Both the position numbers and the translations under genes were made by a program. Below, one piece after another: positions 1 through 9,531 of a stretch of 64,000 nucleotides of DNA. Every line of letters begins with the position of its first letter. Position 1 is the first letter of the stretch. Below the pieces are notes generated by a model that had not been told where the DNA came from, did not search any database, and saw only the letters and a list, made by a program, of their open reading frames with translations. This stretch comes from Desulfovibrionales bacterium (GTDB taxonomy: Bacteria > Desulfobacterota > Desulfovibrionia > Desulfovibrionales > Desulfonatronaceae): positions 124,001 through 188,000 of the forward strand of contig REDL01000045.1 in the NCBI GenBank assembly GCA_007693505.1. Direction: 5' to 3'.

Positions 1-130
1 CCGATTCCTGGTACAATTGTTTGAGTAGGAAGTTCCGACAGTGGAGCAACGTATGGCGCTCCTCCGGGCAATGAACCATTTTGCCGCAAACCGGACAAGC
101 CCGGATGTTGGATCGCCCCAAAGTAGCCAT
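1..130 (-). CDS. Small zinc-binding protein, N-terminal part (runs off window)
   Basis: The first 43 codons of a minus-strand gene are visible; the rest lies beyond base 1. The peptide has a CPVC pair (residues 12-15), a further Cys at 21, His at 26 and 30 and Cys at 31, which looks like a small zinc-binding site; the family is not recognised. Its ATG (130-128) shares one base with the TGA stop of the upstream response regulator (TGATG), so the two are probably translationally coupled and functionally linked. That coupling is the main support for the start. Confidence 0.5.
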   Translation of the reverse strand, partial: MATLGRSNIRACPVCGKMVHCPEERHTLLHCRNFLLKQLYQES

Positions 131-1386
131 CAGTCATTCGCTATTTGGTTGAGAGCCTTATTGTTTTCAGCAACCTTGGCCGACTTATCGTCGTTCCAAT
201 CCACTTTGGTGAACAGCCGATACAGGTCCAGCGCTTCGGAATGATCAGCGTTCAATTCAAGGCACTTCCGGATGCTGCTCAAAGCATCATCGAATCGTTT
301 GGCAAACATCTGGGCCTTGGCCAGGTTGTAATAGATGTTCTCGTCCTGGGGAGAAAGCTTGAGGGCATTGATGTATGCGTGAACGGCTTCGACATACAGT
401 TTCTTGTGCCTCAACTCGATGCCCAGAGTATTGTAGGCGTTGGGCGCATGGATATCCTGCTTGGTAATCTTGGCGAAAACCCGTTTCACTTCGGCAAACT
501 GATCCATCCTGGCATATTCATCAGCGGCTTTTTGCAGATATTCTTGATAATTTTGCATGTCTCCCCGCCCGCGATAGGCTTCGGCGAGTCCCTCGTAGGC
601 CTTGATGAACAAGCTATTGAGTCGCAAGGCGTTGTTGAAGGCGACAATGGCCTTGCCGAATTTTCGTTCCAGCAGGTACTGCATACCCATTTCAAAGTAC
701 CGCCGAGCCTCGTCACTTCCTTCGCTCTCCTTTTCAGCCACGATCTCCTTGAATTCACCAATGGCCGCCGCGTAATCCCCCGTAGCCAAGAGGCTTTGCC
801 CCTGGGCCAACAACTCCTCGCTCACATGAACGGCGTCGGCTTCCGGTTTGATGCGCATATGGCGCTTAAGCGTGTCCAGAGTGTACGGCCTGATGATGAA
901 CCCGGTACACCCGGCGGTGATGACGTCAACGACGAAATGCTCGGCGGATACATCGGAAATGACAAGCATGTTCAGTGGCGTGGCCCGCAAGTACTTGCGG
1001 ATCTGAAAAATCAGATCGGACAGATTGCATCCGGAAACAGATGAGTCGAGGATAATGGTCTGAATGGAGTTGTGCCGAATGAAGTCCAGAACTGCTCCGG
1101 CCGAAGTCAGGCGACAATTCATGATCATCCCCAACCTGCGGAGGTTTTCTCGGTCCTGCTCAAAGTTCACGTCATTGGATGTGGCGATGACGTAGGCAGG
1201 GAGCAGACTCCCGGGGGGGCTGCTGGAAGAGCCTAGCGTTGGTGCGACCGGGAGCCTTGTTCCGGTCTGGGTGGGTGCGTCGCTCGGTTGGTGAAGACCT
1301 GATTGACGCGACGCGGATTGAACCGGTTGCGGGCGTACATATTTTTTTTCCGGTGTGGAAGCAGGGGGTACTGGGGGCGATTTCAT
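130..1386 (-). CDS. Response regulator receiver domain with C-terminal TPR repeats
   Basis: This 418-residue protein begins with about 60 low-complexity, Pro/Ser-rich residues. A CheY-like receiver follows (about 63-175) and then TPR-type helical repeats to the end, with repeated A..F..AL/L..NP-like periodicity. The phosphoacceptor Asp114 (IILD) and the Ser144 switch position are present, but the normally invariant Lys is Arg166 (IIRPY), so phosphotransfer chemistry may be altered. There is no DNA-binding or enzymatic output domain, so the output is probably protein-protein contact through the TPRs. It is coupled to the zinc protein that starts at 130. Confidence 0.8.
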   Translation of the reverse strand: MKSPPVPPASTPEKKYVRPQPVQSASRQSGLHQPSDAPTQTGTRLPVAPTLGSSSSPPGSLLPAYVIATSNDVNFEQDRENLRRLGMIMNCRLTSAGAVLDFIRHNSIQTIILDSSVSGCNLSDLIFQIRKYLRATPLNMLVISDVSAEHFVVDVITAGCTGFIIRPYTLDTLKRHMRIKPEADAVHVSEELLAQGQSLLATGDYAAAIGEFKEIVAEKESEGSDEARRYFEMGMQYLLERKFGKAIVAFNNALRLNSLFIKAYEGLAEAYRGRGDMQNYQEYLQKAADEYARMDQFAEVKRVFAKITKQDIHAPNAYNTLGIELRHKKLYVEAVHAYINALKLSPQDENIYYNLAKAQMFAKRFDDALSSIRKCLELNADHSEALDLYRLFTKVDWNDDKSAKVAENNKALNQIAND

Positions 1387-1716
1387 GATCGAAAAGGTTG
1401 TCTCACAGAATCAAGAGGTCTCCAATTCTGCCTAACCGGCTTGGTCCCTGAAATCAAGACGGTGAACAGCCGCTATGTGAGCCCACGGAAAACGCTTCCC
1501 GCATGTTTCAATTGTCAATGCAGAATCTGGTCTGAGTGTCCAAGACACCTCCTGTGCAGGGGAGATCCTGCAAAAAACAGCAACAATCGCAGCCAAAGCG
1601 CAGCGAGGAACATCAATAATGACCAAACGAAAAGCCCCCATAAACGGACAAATTCCCGCTCACCTTGCGACTCTCGGGGGACATATCCCCAAAATTTTGC
1701 GGCCTTGGAGTTTCGC
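1387..1716. other. Intergenic stretch without a supported gene
   Basis: These 330 bases separate the Lon-like gene from the response regulator, both on the minus strand. A minus-strand open frame here encodes one strongly hydrophobic run (about 1560-1650) but has no credible start codon or ribosome-binding site. A small dyad (GGGG/CCCC around 1676-1700) lacks the T-run of a terminator. The promoter of the response regulator should lie here, but no -35/-10 pair is convincing. Confidence 0.4.
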
Positions 1717-4200
1717 TCACCGACGTTGAACCTCCGAGGCGGGTGACGGGACAGGGGTTTTCGTGCCCTTGGCCGCCCTGGTCGCCCTTTGTCGTGGTCT
1801 GCGAAAGGAAGAATCCCTGGTCGCCAGTTCCTCCAGTTCCTTGATTCGATCATCCGCTAGACGGTACAGGCTTCCTGCACTGAACGAGCCGTTCTTCAAG
1901 CGACGTCCGGCAGGCAGACCCGTCAGGACTTCCAGGGCCTGTTCAATGCAGCAGACCGGATAGATATGAAATCGCCCCTCGTCCACGGCCTGCACGACAT
2001 CCTGCTTGAGCATCAGGTGCACCACATTGTCCTCGGGCAAAACAACGCCCTGTTCACCGGTCAAACCACGGCGACGACAGACCTCAAAAAACCCCTCCAC
2101 TTTCCGCGTCACTCCTCCAACGGCCATGATTGCCCCAGACTGACTGACCGCACCGGTAAAGGCCAACGCCAGGTTGTTCGGATGTCCGGAAAGGGCTGAA
2201 ATCAACGCGGCCAGCTCCGCTCCAGACGCAGAGTCGCCGTCCACCTGGGCGTAACTCTGTTCAAAACACAGGCTGGCGTTGAGGACCACCGGCTTGTTTT
2301 GGGCAAAAAGCTTGAGCAGGTAGCTCTTCAGAATCATCATCCCCTTGGTGTGAATAGGCCCTCCAAGCTCGGCCTCCCGCTCCAGGTCGATAATTCCGCC
2401 ATGCCCAACACCCACGCTGCAGGAAATCTGATGTGGCAGTCCCAACTCATAGTCGCCCAAAAAAGTGACGGAAAGCCCGTTGGCCTGCCCGACCGCTCTC
2501 CCGGTAGTGGCCACCTTGATCAATTGCCGGTCGTACTCAGAGAGGAATTCCTCCTCGTAAAGGTTTGCTCGGTAGTTGCGAGCTTCCCACGCCTCCTCCA
2601 GGAGAGGCCTGTCTACCATGAGGGCTTGGCGCATGGTCCCCATGGCCGAGGCCTCGATCATCACTTCGCGCACAATGGGCAATCGCAACGACAGCTTCTT
2701 CTGGTCCTCAGCCAGCCTGGAGGCATAATCCACCAGCCAGGCTAGTGCTTCCCGGTCAAAGGGTAACAGGTCGTCTTCACGAATCACTCGACCCATGGTC
2801 TGCACGTACTTACGGATTGAATCTGCGGTGCGTGTCACGGTGTCCTGAATCTGTCCCTTGATCTTGAACAGCTTTGAAAACCGGTCATCATAAGCCTGAA
2901 GCAGGTCATAGGCCTCGTCCGTGCCGACGAGAATAACTTTGACCTGCAAAGCGATGGTCTCAGGAGTGATGGTTTTGGTCCGGATGGTTTCATGGTGATC
3001 CCCGGGATCTTCAATGCGGATCTGCATGGAACGCAGGGCCCGCAACAGTCCTTCCCAGGCTTGAGGATGCTGCAGCACATCTTCAATGTGCAAGACAAGG
3101 AAACCGCCGTTGGCCCGATGAAGCGCCCCGGCTTTGAGCAAGGAGAAGTCGGTGAACAGGGCGCCCCACTCAGCCTCCCGCTCGATGCAACCCAGCAAAT
3201 TGAAAAACGTGGGGTTATCCTCGATTATAATGGGGGCCCCGTCCAGACGGCTGTTGTCCACGAAGAGATTGACCGCGTATCGTTCGAAAAAAGCATCCGC
3301 AGAGACCATGACCTCAGGCCCGCCCCCCTGGCTTGGGGATTCTTTGGGTTTGAACTGGTCAAGGTTGTCCAGAAGATCACCTCGCAAAGAGGTCAAATAG
3401 TCATGGATCCGTTCATGGCTTGCATGCTGAGCCGTAAACGGATCCAGGGTTTCCATCAACACTTGTTCCAGTACCTCGCGTTCCAGCACCCGTTCAGATT
3501 CCCGTAAAGCCTGTTCCTGAGCATTGATCTGGCGCAACAACCCGAGCATGGCATCCAGGGTCTGATCTCCCTCGTTGCGCAGCTTCTGGCGAGTCCCCGT
3601 ATCCAGCTTTTCCACGTCTCCACTGCTTAAGACTTTCCCGTCCACGACCGGAAACAGATTGACGTTGCCCTGTTCATCGAAGGAGACATTAAAGCCGTGG
3701 ACGTCGGCCTGCTCCTCCATCTGCAAAATCAACTCCTCTTTGGAATTTTGAAACTGACGAACCAACTTTTCTTTTCGTCGCAAATACTGGTCCTGACCAA
3801 ATCGATTCGGAACTTCATCGCGGATACGATTCACCACAGCGGCCAATTCCGTTTTAAACCCCTTGGCGGAGCCAGAAGTCAAAGAAACGGCCAAGGGACG
3901 ATCCGGGTCCTCAAAATTATACACGTAGATCCAGTCCGGCGGCGTGTCGCGCTGGGCGGCTCGCGGAAGAAGAAAATTCTGAACAAGATAGGTTCGACCT
4001 AATTGCGGTTCACCGACCACAAAAATATTGTATTCTTTCTTGGAAATATTCAGGCCCAACTCCAGAGCATGCAGGGCCCTGGGTTGCATGGGTGGAGCCG
4101 GTTGCGCACGTGGAATCTCGGTACTGTCGGCATAGCTGATGCGCTCGGGCAAGAGCCGGGCGCGTAGTTTTTGCGAAGGTAAAGCTTTTGGTGTTGCCAT
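1717..4200 (-). CDS. Lon-like AAA+ ATP-dependent protease (YcbZ/LonB type)
   Basis: This 827-residue protein combines a central AAA+ ATPase with a C-terminal S16 (Lon) protease domain; the long N-terminal substrate-binding domain of LonA is absent. The nucleotide loop is GEPQLGRT (63-70), an Arg-containing variant of the usual GxxGxGKT. The serine of the catalytic dyad is Ser657 in DGDSAS and the lysine is Lys700 in GGVTRK. Their spacing of 43 residues equals that of Ser679/Lys722 in E. coli Lon. The C-terminal tail is basic. It probably acts in cytoplasmic protein quality control; its substrates cannot be inferred here. Confidence 0.88.
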   Translation of the reverse strand: MATPKALPSQKLRARLLPERISYADSTEIPRAQPAPPMQPRALHALELGLNISKKEYNIFVVGEPQLGRTYLVQNFLLPRAAQRDTPPDWIYVYNFEDPDRPLAVSLTSGSAKGFKTELAAVVNRIRDEVPNRFGQDQYLRRKEKLVRQFQNSKEELILQMEEQADVHGFNVSFDEQGNVNLFPVVDGKVLSSGDVEKLDTGTRQKLRNEGDQTLDAMLGLLRQINAQEQALRESERVLEREVLEQVLMETLDPFTAQHASHERIHDYLTSLRGDLLDNLDQFKPKESPSQGGGPEVMVSADAFFERYAVNLFVDNSRLDGAPIIIEDNPTFFNLLGCIEREAEWGALFTDFSLLKAGALHRANGGFLVLHIEDVLQHPQAWEGLLRALRSMQIRIEDPGDHHETIRTKTITPETIALQVKVILVGTDEAYDLLQAYDDRFSKLFKIKGQIQDTVTRTADSIRKYVQTMGRVIREDDLLPFDREALAWLVDYASRLAEDQKKLSLRLPIVREVMIEASAMGTMRQALMVDRPLLEEAWEARNYRANLYEEEFLSEYDRQLIKVATTGRAVGQANGLSVTFLGDYELGLPHQISCSVGVGHGGIIDLEREAELGGPIHTKGMMILKSYLLKLFAQNKPVVLNASLCFEQSYAQVDGDSASGAELAALISALSGHPNNLALAFTGAVSQSGAIMAVGGVTRKVEGFFEVCRRRGLTGEQGVVLPEDNVVHLMLKQDVVQAVDEGRFHIYPVCCIEQALEVLTGLPAGRRLKNGSFSAGSLYRLADDRIKELEELATRDSSFRRPRQRATRAAKGTKTPVPSPASEVQRR

Positions 4201-4824
4201 GATGAGATGTGATGCCCTCCAACCAGTTGTATTGCTTTGAAAAAAATCAAATACCTTGAAGCCCAGTTGCAGCCCCAGTTACAGCCACAGTTGCAGCCTT
4301 GGGTCGGGACAAATCCTCCATGCAGAACGACAAAACGGACCTCCACCCGGAACGGGCCCTGTTCCATGAAAAACGTCCGTGAACTGGCCACGGACGAAAA
4401 ATCCAGAAAATCCCTGCAGCCTTTATCACCAACCTGCTGACCCCTGATCTCTGGCTTGGCGCATCAATTTCGTTAATGAAGGGTCCGAGTTCTCGCTCCC
4501 GCCCTATCCCCGGGCAAAAATGTCTCTTATTCGCTTCCAGGGTGCTTGTCATCCCGATCGGAAAGGTCTACGAGATGCCTTGCAAAAATGTGATCTTCCG
4601 CACGGCGGCAACCTTGGCCAACGTTTTTTCCATTGCCTCGTTGACTTGCTCAGGAGCGCTGTGCTAGACGCCAGAGGCATGTGAATGTTTGCACGAATCA
4701 AAGAACAGAAGCGAACCCATCCGGGCAGATCATTTTGATCATATCCTCTGATTGTTGTGTTGGCTTCCCGGCAATATACGCAAGGGGTAAAAAAGGTCGC
4801 CTTCACGCAAGTGAGTCGCTCACC
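4201..4824. other. Long intergenic region between Lon-like gene and atpZ
   Basis: This divergent region of 624 bases carries three tandem 12-base repeats (4264-4299) and must hold the promoters of the Lon-like gene (minus) and of the atpZIBE operon (plus). A plus-strand frame of 54 codons (4520-4684) is open, but it lacks a clear ribosome-binding site and matches no family I recognise, so it is not called. No RNA gene or convincing Rex operator was found. Confidence 0.4.
4264..4299. repeat. Three tandem 12-bp repeats (CAGTTGCAGCCC-like)
   Basis: Three contiguous 12-base units, CAGTTGCAGCCC, CAGTTACAGCCA and CAGTTGCAGCCT, lie about 65-100 bases upstream of the Lon-like start codon. They differ at only two positions. 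Direct repeats at this distance may be regulator-binding sites or a simple slippage product; no regulator can be named. Confidence 0.7.
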
Positions 4825-5100
4825 ATGTTTTTTCGATCTAATTCCAAGTACAAAGACCTGATGCAGCCTTTCTCCCAGGCAGGTCTTTTGGGCATCCATC
4901 TCGTAGCCTCAACATTCGTAGGAGCGCTTATCGGATGGTATCTCGACAAATGGCTGGATACCCAGCCCAAGCTTTTTTTGCTTTTTTTGGTTTTCGGGAT
5001 CATTGCCGGCTTCAAGAACATGTATATGGAAACCAAAAAAATTCAGAGACAACTGGAAAAACAGGATGCGGCAGCTCGGCAGAATAAACCTCAAGATTGA
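4825..5100 (+). CDS. atpZ: AtpZ/AtpI-family ATP synthase accessory protein
   Basis: This 91-residue membrane protein has two hydrophobic segments (about 19-40 and 48-70) around GWYLDKWLDTQP, the pattern of the ATPase_gene1/AtpZ family. AtpZ proteins work with AtpI in divalent-cation handling or in assembly of the c-ring. ATG 4825 was chosen because upstream in-frame codons are not protein-like. Its end overlaps the next gene, and it opens the atpZ-atpI-atpB-atpE operon. Confidence 0.8.
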   Translation: MFFRSNSKYKDLMQPFSQAGLLGIHLVASTFVGALIGWYLDKWLDTQPKLFLLFLVFGIIAGFKNMYMETKKIQRQLEKQDAAARQNKPQD

Positions 5101-5497
5101 AACTTTTCTCCGAAGGAGTGGTTTCCATCTGGATGACGTGCGCATCCTGGTTCGCAATCAGATATACCTATTTTTTCTTGGTTGCGCCCTCGTGGTTCTT
5201 TTCAGGCTGGCACCTTGGGCTGTTGCCTTTGGGGCGGGGTGCGCACTCAGTACGTTAAATTTCTGGCACTTGGCAAAAGGTTTGCAATCCATTGTACATA
5301 ACCCCGATGGTGCCGTCGCCGCTTCGTTGATCCGGTTCTATGGTCGCTTGGCCTTGAGCGGGCTGGCTCTTTTTGGACTGATCATCTGGGCGAGTCTGCC
5401 CTTGGCAGCCCTGATCGCCGGGCTGTCGACGGTTATCGTGAATATTTTGTTCTGGGGCGTGTTCCGGTTTCACCGGCAAAAAGTGAAGGAGGCTTGA
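5066..5497 (+). CDS. atpI: ATP synthase subunit I (AtpI)
   Basis: This protein of about 143 residues has four hydrophobic segments, typical of AtpI, which helps assemble the c-ring in bacteria. It overlaps the end of atpZ by 35 bases when started at ATG 5066, which has a weak ACAGG upstream. The TGA (5495-5497) lies five bases before the atpB ATG, so the genes are co-translated. A start further downstream near 5130 would remove the overlap but has a poorly placed ribosome-binding site. Confidence 0.75.
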   Translation: MRQLGRINLKIETFLRRSGFHLDDVRILVRNQIYLFFLGCALVVLFRLAPWAVAFGAGCALSTLNFWHLAKGLQSIVHNPDGAVAASLIRFYGRLALSGLALFGLIIWASLPLAALIAGLSTVIVNILFWGVFRFHRQKVKEA

Positions 5498-5502
5498 CCA
5501 AC

Positions 5503-6195
5503 ATGGCTGGAGACATTCAATACGTACTCATTTTGAAAGAAGGCCTGGATGCGGTGGGAGTTCATTTTCCCAAGGAGTACATCCACATCGTGTACTCGTG
5601 GGTCATCATCGCCGGGCTGATCCTTCTTGGCTGGCTGGCCACCAGGAAGCTCACTCTCGTTCCAGGAAAAAGCCAAAACGTCTGGGAGGCGATGATCGGG
5701 GGCATGGAGGACTTTGTCGTCCAGAACATGGGCGAAGCCGGTCGCAAGGTGTTCCCGGTGCTCTTTACCCTGTTCATCTACATTCTTTTCTGCAATCTTT
5801 CCGGCTTGATTCCCGGAGCGGACGCCCCGACGGCAAATATCAACACCAACATCGGCATGGCCATTTTTGTCTTCCTTTACTATAATTATTGGGGATTCAA
5901 ACTCCACGGTCTGCAGTATATCAAACACTTCACCGGTCCCTTCTGGTGGCTGGCCCCACTCATGCTGCCTATTGAACTGATCAGTCACTTGGCTCGGCCC
6001 TTGTCGCTCACCCTGCGACTCTTCGGAAACATCCGTGGCGAGGAGATCGTCATTGCCCTGATGTTCTTTTTGGCGCCGATCCTCGGCTCCCTGCCCATCT
6101 TCATGCTCTTCGTGCTGATGAAGACCATGCAGGCGTTCATCTTCTTCATGCTTTCCCTGATGTACCTCAAGGGAGCCTTTGAGGAAGCCCACTAA
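5503..6195 (+). CDS. atpB: F0F1 ATP synthase subunit a
   Basis: Subunit a forms the two ion half-channels facing the c-ring. The protein has about six membrane segments, and the fifth contains the signature LTLRLFGN with the essential Arg and the GEE that follows. ATG 5503 is preferred over the in-frame TTG at 5494 because AAGGAGG at 5487-5493 is correctly spaced from it. It lies between atpI and atpE in the F0 operon. Confidence 0.95.
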   Translation: MAGDIQYVLILKEGLDAVGVHFPKEYIHIVYSWVIIAGLILLGWLATRKLTLVPGKSQNVWEAMIGGMEDFVVQNMGEAGRKVFPVLFTLFIYILFCNLSGLIPGADAPTANINTNIGMAIFVFLYYNYWGFKLHGLQYIKHFTGPFWWLAPLMLPIELISHLARPLSLTLRLFGNIRGEEIVIALMFFLAPILGSLPIFMLFVLMKTMQAFIFFMLSLMYLKGAFEEAH

Positions 6196-6231
6196 CCCAT
6201 GGGGGAAATGGTCATTTGGCCAAAACAATAA

Positions 6232-6582
<351 letters not shown>

Positions 6583-6615
6583 CATCAGATTTGAATCCGC
6601 TTTAATGCGAAAAAA

Positions 6616-6645
6616 GACCGCCCTCTGTCGAGGGCGGTCTTTTTT
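6616..6645 (+). terminator. Rho-independent terminator of atpZIBE
   Basis: A perfect 10-bp stem (GACCGCCCTC / GAGGGCGGTC) with a TGTC loop is followed by six T's. It ends the F0 operon before rex, so rex probably has its own promoter or depends on read-through. Confidence 0.92.
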
Positions 6646-6663
6646 CGCCACAGCCATGTTCTA

Positions 6664-6697
6664 CTTTTCACAACACCGAGTGCAACCCTGTGAAAAG
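6664..6697. promoter_or_regulatory. Inverted repeat CTTTTCACA...TGTGAAAAG at rex start
   Basis: Perfect 9-base arms (6664-6672 and 6689-6697) are separated by 16 bases, and the right arm covers the rex GTG start codon. The arms contain TTCACA and TGTGAA, the same sequence as Rex operator half-sites, but spaced further apart than the usual 18-bp Rex box. It may be an autoregulatory site or a structured leader. Confidence 0.4.
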
Positions 6698-7349
6698 CAA
6701 ACACATCCCCAGGGCAACGATCCAACGATTGGCCGTGTACCTCCAGGTACTCGAGGCGATGAGCAGTGAAGAAACTGAGGTCGTCTCTTCAGAAGCGCTT
6801 GCCCGAGCCTGTGACGTCAACCCATCTCAAATTCGCAAAGATCTTGCCTACTTTGGAGAGTTCGGCGTTCGAGGTGTCGGATACTACGTCTCCAAGCTGA
6901 TTCAATCCATCAAGGTTTCCCTAGGAACGGACCGCATTTGGCGCACCGCGCTCATCGGCGTGGGCAATCTCGGCCGCTCGCTGCTTCGCTACCAAGGTTT
7001 TCCAAAACGCGGTTTCAAGATCGTAGCCGCTTTTGACTGTGACCCGTTTAAAATCGGTGAAACCATTTCCGGTCTGGAGGTGATGTGTCCGCGACGGATG
7101 AAGGAAAACGTCAAGGATATGCGCATCGAGATCGGGATCATCACCACCCCCACGGACCGCGCCCAGCGAGCTGCCAACTACCTTGTTGAATCGGACATCC
7201 GCTGCATCTTGAATTTTTCCGCCACCCGAATTCATGTTCCAGATAATGTCTTTGTCGAGTATGTTGATTTTTTTCACCATCTCTACGCCCTGACCTTCAA
7301 GTTGAATACCGGGGCCATGCAGCAACTTGAAGCCTTCAACAGGAACTGA
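6690..7349 (+). CDS. rex: Redox-sensing transcriptional repressor Rex
   Basis: Rex binds DNA as a dimer when the NADH/NAD+ ratio is low and releases it when NADH rises. The protein has an N-terminal winged helix (about 1-80, with PSQIRKDLAYFG) and a Rossmann fold with GVGNLG (90-95). Its 219 residues are normal for the family. GTG 6690 is used and lies inside an inverted repeat. The position behind atpE matches other Desulfovibrionales, where Rex controls energy genes. The stop TGA is immediately followed by the ATG of the next gene. Confidence 0.95.
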   Translation: MKSKHIPRATIQRLAVYLQVLEAMSSEETEVVSSEALARACDVNPSQIRKDLAYFGEFGVRGVGYYVSKLIQSIKVSLGTDRIWRTALIGVGNLGRSLLRYQGFPKRGFKIVAAFDCDPFKIGETISGLEVMCPRRMKENVKDMRIEIGIITTPTDRAQRAANYLVESDIRCILNFSATRIHVPDNVFVEYVDFFHHLYALTFKLNTGAMQQLEAFNRN

Positions 7350-7874
7350 ATGACCGTCACGGCCCTCGTTCACCCCAAGATTCAGTCTCTTCAGTCCTTC
7401 CTTCCCACTGTTGGACACACTCCTGACGTTCTTGTTTTCACCAACGGCTGCTTCGATCTGCTCCACGCCGGACATGTTCACCTCCTCCGGCGGGCCCGCA
7501 CCTATGGTGACGCGTTGATCGTCGGCCTGAATAGTGACGCATCCATCCGCAGACTCAAAGGTCCGTCACGCCCCATCACACCACTCGCCCAACGAGCCTA
7601 TGTCCTTGCCGGACTGGAATGCGTGGACGGCGTCATCCCCTTTGAAGAGGATACCCCTCTGGAACTGATTAAGGCCCTGCGCCCCCAGGTGTTAATCAAG
7701 GGCGGGGATTGGCCCAAAACGCATATTGTCGGAGCTGCTGAGGTTGAATCCTGGGGAGGAAGCGTCTTCAGTCTGGACCTGTTGCCAGGGCATTCGACCA
7801 CCGCCATCGTGGAGCGGATTTTACGCACATCCACCTGCCAGGATCCAGGCTGCGAGCACACCTCCAACGGGTAG
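7350..7874 (+). CDS. rfaE2: D-glycero-beta-D-manno-heptose 1-phosphate adenylyltransferase
   Basis: This 174-residue cytidylyltransferase-like enzyme activates heptose-1-phosphate with ATP to ADP-heptose for lipopolysaccharide core. [13 protein letters not shown] carries the HxGH nucleotide-binding motif. It corresponds to the C-terminal half of E. coli HldE; the kinase half is absent and is not encoded nearby. Its ATG abuts the rex stop (TGAATG), so the two are co-transcribed although functionally unrelated. Confidence 0.88.
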   Translation: MTVTALVHPKIQSLQSFLPTVGHTPDVLVFTNGCFDLLHAGHVHLLRRARTYGDALIVGLNSDASIRRLKGPSRPITPLAQRAYVLAGLECVDGVIPFEEDTPLELIKALRPQVLIKGGDWPKTHIVGAAEVESWGGSVFSLDLLPGHSTTAIVERILRTSTCQDPGCEHTSNG

Positions 7875-8051
7875 TGCTTCCAGAATGGATTTGTCTGGAA
7901 CCCCTTGATTCAGCTGGAGCATTCACTTGGAGCCCTCTCCTGGGGCATCAGTTGACAGACTCCCGTCTTCCGGCCACAAAAGCCCTTTTCCGTGGCCGTC
8001 GCCTACAGCGACCCTCTAATCACGTATTTGTTCACTCCAGGAGAACGATCT

Positions 8052-9398
8052 ATGGATAACCGCATCAACCTGCCTGAAGCAGACATGCCCCGCCAGTGGT
8101 ACAATGTCTTGCCTGACCTCTCTCCCGCATTGGCTCCACCTCTGGACCCGACAACACAGCAACCCCTGGGACCGGAAAAGCTGGCCGCCATTTTTCCCAT
8201 GTCCGTTATCGAACAGGAGATGTCCACGCAGCGCTGGATCGATATCCCGGAGCCGGTTTGGGACATCTATCGTCTGTTCCGTCCGACACCCCTGGTCCGT
8301 GCCCATCGCCTGGAGCGGGCCATCGGAACCAAGGCCAGAATCTACTACAAGAACGAATCCCTTTCCCCGGCCGGCTCCCATAAGCCGAATACGGCGATTG
8401 CCCAGGCCTACTACAACAAACTGGAAGGCGTACGCCGCCTGACCACCGAAACCGGAGCCGGACAGTGGGGTACAGCCCTGTCCTTTGCCTGCAAGATGTT
8501 CGGCCTGGAGTGCACCGTGTACATGGTTCGCTGCAGTTATGAACAAAAACCCTATCGCGGGGTTCTGATCCGCTCTTATGGCGCGGAAGTTTTTCCGTCT
8601 CCTTCGGACCGGACCAACGCCGGCCGGGCTGTTCTGGCTGAAAAACCTGATTCCGGGGGCAGTCTTGGCTTGGCCATTTCCGAGGCCGTGGAGGATGCCG
8701 CCACCCACGACGATGCAAAGTACTCGTTGGGCAGCGTCCTCAACCATGTCCTGCTGCACCAAACCATTGTCGGCCTCGAAATCAAGAAACAGTTGGCCTT
8801 GGCCGGGGAGACTCCGGATGCACTGGTGGGCTGTGTGGGTGGAGGCAGCAATTTCGGGGGGCTGGTGTTGCCTTTTGTGCCGGAAAGAATGCATGGGAAA
8901 GGTCCGCGCTTCGTGGCCGTGGAACCCAAGGCCTGTCCGACCCTGACCAAAGGTGAGTTCCGTTACGATTACGGAGACATGGCCAAGATGACCCCGTTGC
9001 TGAAGATGCACACCCTGGGCTCGGGCTACTTCCCGCCGCCCATCCATGCCGGGGGCCTGCGCTACCACGGTGACGCTCCCATCGTTTCCCACCTCGTAGA
9101 CCAGGGCCTGGTGGAACCCCGCGCCTACTACCAGAACGACGTATTCGAGGCAGCCAAGCTGTTCCTCCAGACCGAAGGCTTCCTGCCCGCCCCGGAAACC
9201 TCCCACGCCATCAAGGCCGCCATGGACGTGGCCAAGGAAAGCGACCCTGGTTCGGTCATCGTCTTTCTCTACTCCGGCCACGGTCTGCTTGATCTCGGGG
9301 CCTACGACGCCTTTAATCAGGGGAAGCTCAAGGACGATGAGTTCGCCGAATGCGACCTGCAAAAAGCCTTGGCAACGTGTCCAAAGATCAATGTGTGA
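8052..9398 (+). CDS. trpB: TrpB2-type tryptophan synthase beta chain
   Basis: This 448-residue PLP enzyme condenses indole with serine. It is the longer TrpB2 form, with an N-terminal extension (RWYNVLPDL-like) absent from TrpB1. The PLP lysine lies in [10 protein letters not shown], with TETGAGQWG and the glycine-rich phosphate loop [14 protein letters not shown] 8052 is supported by AGGAGA at 8039-8044. No trpA or other trp gene is adjacent, so it may salvage indole, as proposed for other stand-alone TrpB2 proteins. Confidence 0.92.
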   Translation: MDNRINLPEADMPRQWYNVLPDLSPALAPPLDPTTQQPLGPEKLAAIFPMSVIEQEMSTQRWIDIPEPVWDIYRLFRPTPLVRAHRLERAIGTKARIYYKNESLSPAGSHKPNTAIAQAYYNKLEGVRRLTTETGAGQWGTALSFACKMFGLECTVYMVRCSYEQKPYRGVLIRSYGAEVFPSPSDRTNAGRAVLAEKPDSGGSLGLAISEAVEDAATHDDAKYSLGSVLNHVLLHQTIVGLEIKKQLALAGETPDALVGCVGGGSNFGGLVLPFVPERMHGKGPRFVAVEPKACPTLTKGEFRYDYGDMAKMTPLLKMHTLGSGYFPPPIHAGGLRYHGDAPIVSHLVDQGLVEPRAYYQNDVFEAAKLFLQTEGFLPAPETSHAIKAAMDVAKESDPGSVIVFLYSGHGLLDLGAYDAFNQGKLKDDEFAECDLQKALATCPKINV

Positions 9399-9440
9399 TA
9401 CCGAGTGGATAAACAAGCCATACGTATGAGGAACAGCCGA

Positions 9441-9486
9441 GCCTGGATATTTTGAAAGTCGACTTTCAAAATATCCAGGCTTTTTT
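9441..9486 (+). terminator. Very strong hairpin terminator after trpB
   Basis: A perfect 40-base palindrome (9441-9480), with 20-base arms centred on GTCGAC, is followed by six T's. It isolates trpB from the permease operon downstream. Confidence 0.93.
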
Positions 9487-9531
9487 CAAACTCAACGTTC
9501 ATTTTCTCCACATCCAGCCCCCTCCTGCTCC

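Noticed and set aside
1515-1853. Minus-strand frame with one hydrophobic helix after the Lon-like gene
   Set aside because: No usable start codon occurs after the protease stop; the only ATG lies inside the protease gene in another frame.
4520-4684. Small plus-strand frame of 54 codons upstream of atpZ
   Set aside because: It has no Shine-Dalgarno sequence, no recognised homology and no clear coding bias.
4685-4824. Rex operator in front of the atpZIBE operon
   Set aside because: No TTGTGA-N-TCACAA-like palindrome is present; only scattered TTGTG fragments.
8016-9416. Open minus-strand frame of 466 codons opposite trpB2
   Set aside because: It is the mirror of a GC-biased gene; its peptide is Gly/His/Gln-rich and matches no family, while the plus strand encodes a clear PLP enzyme.
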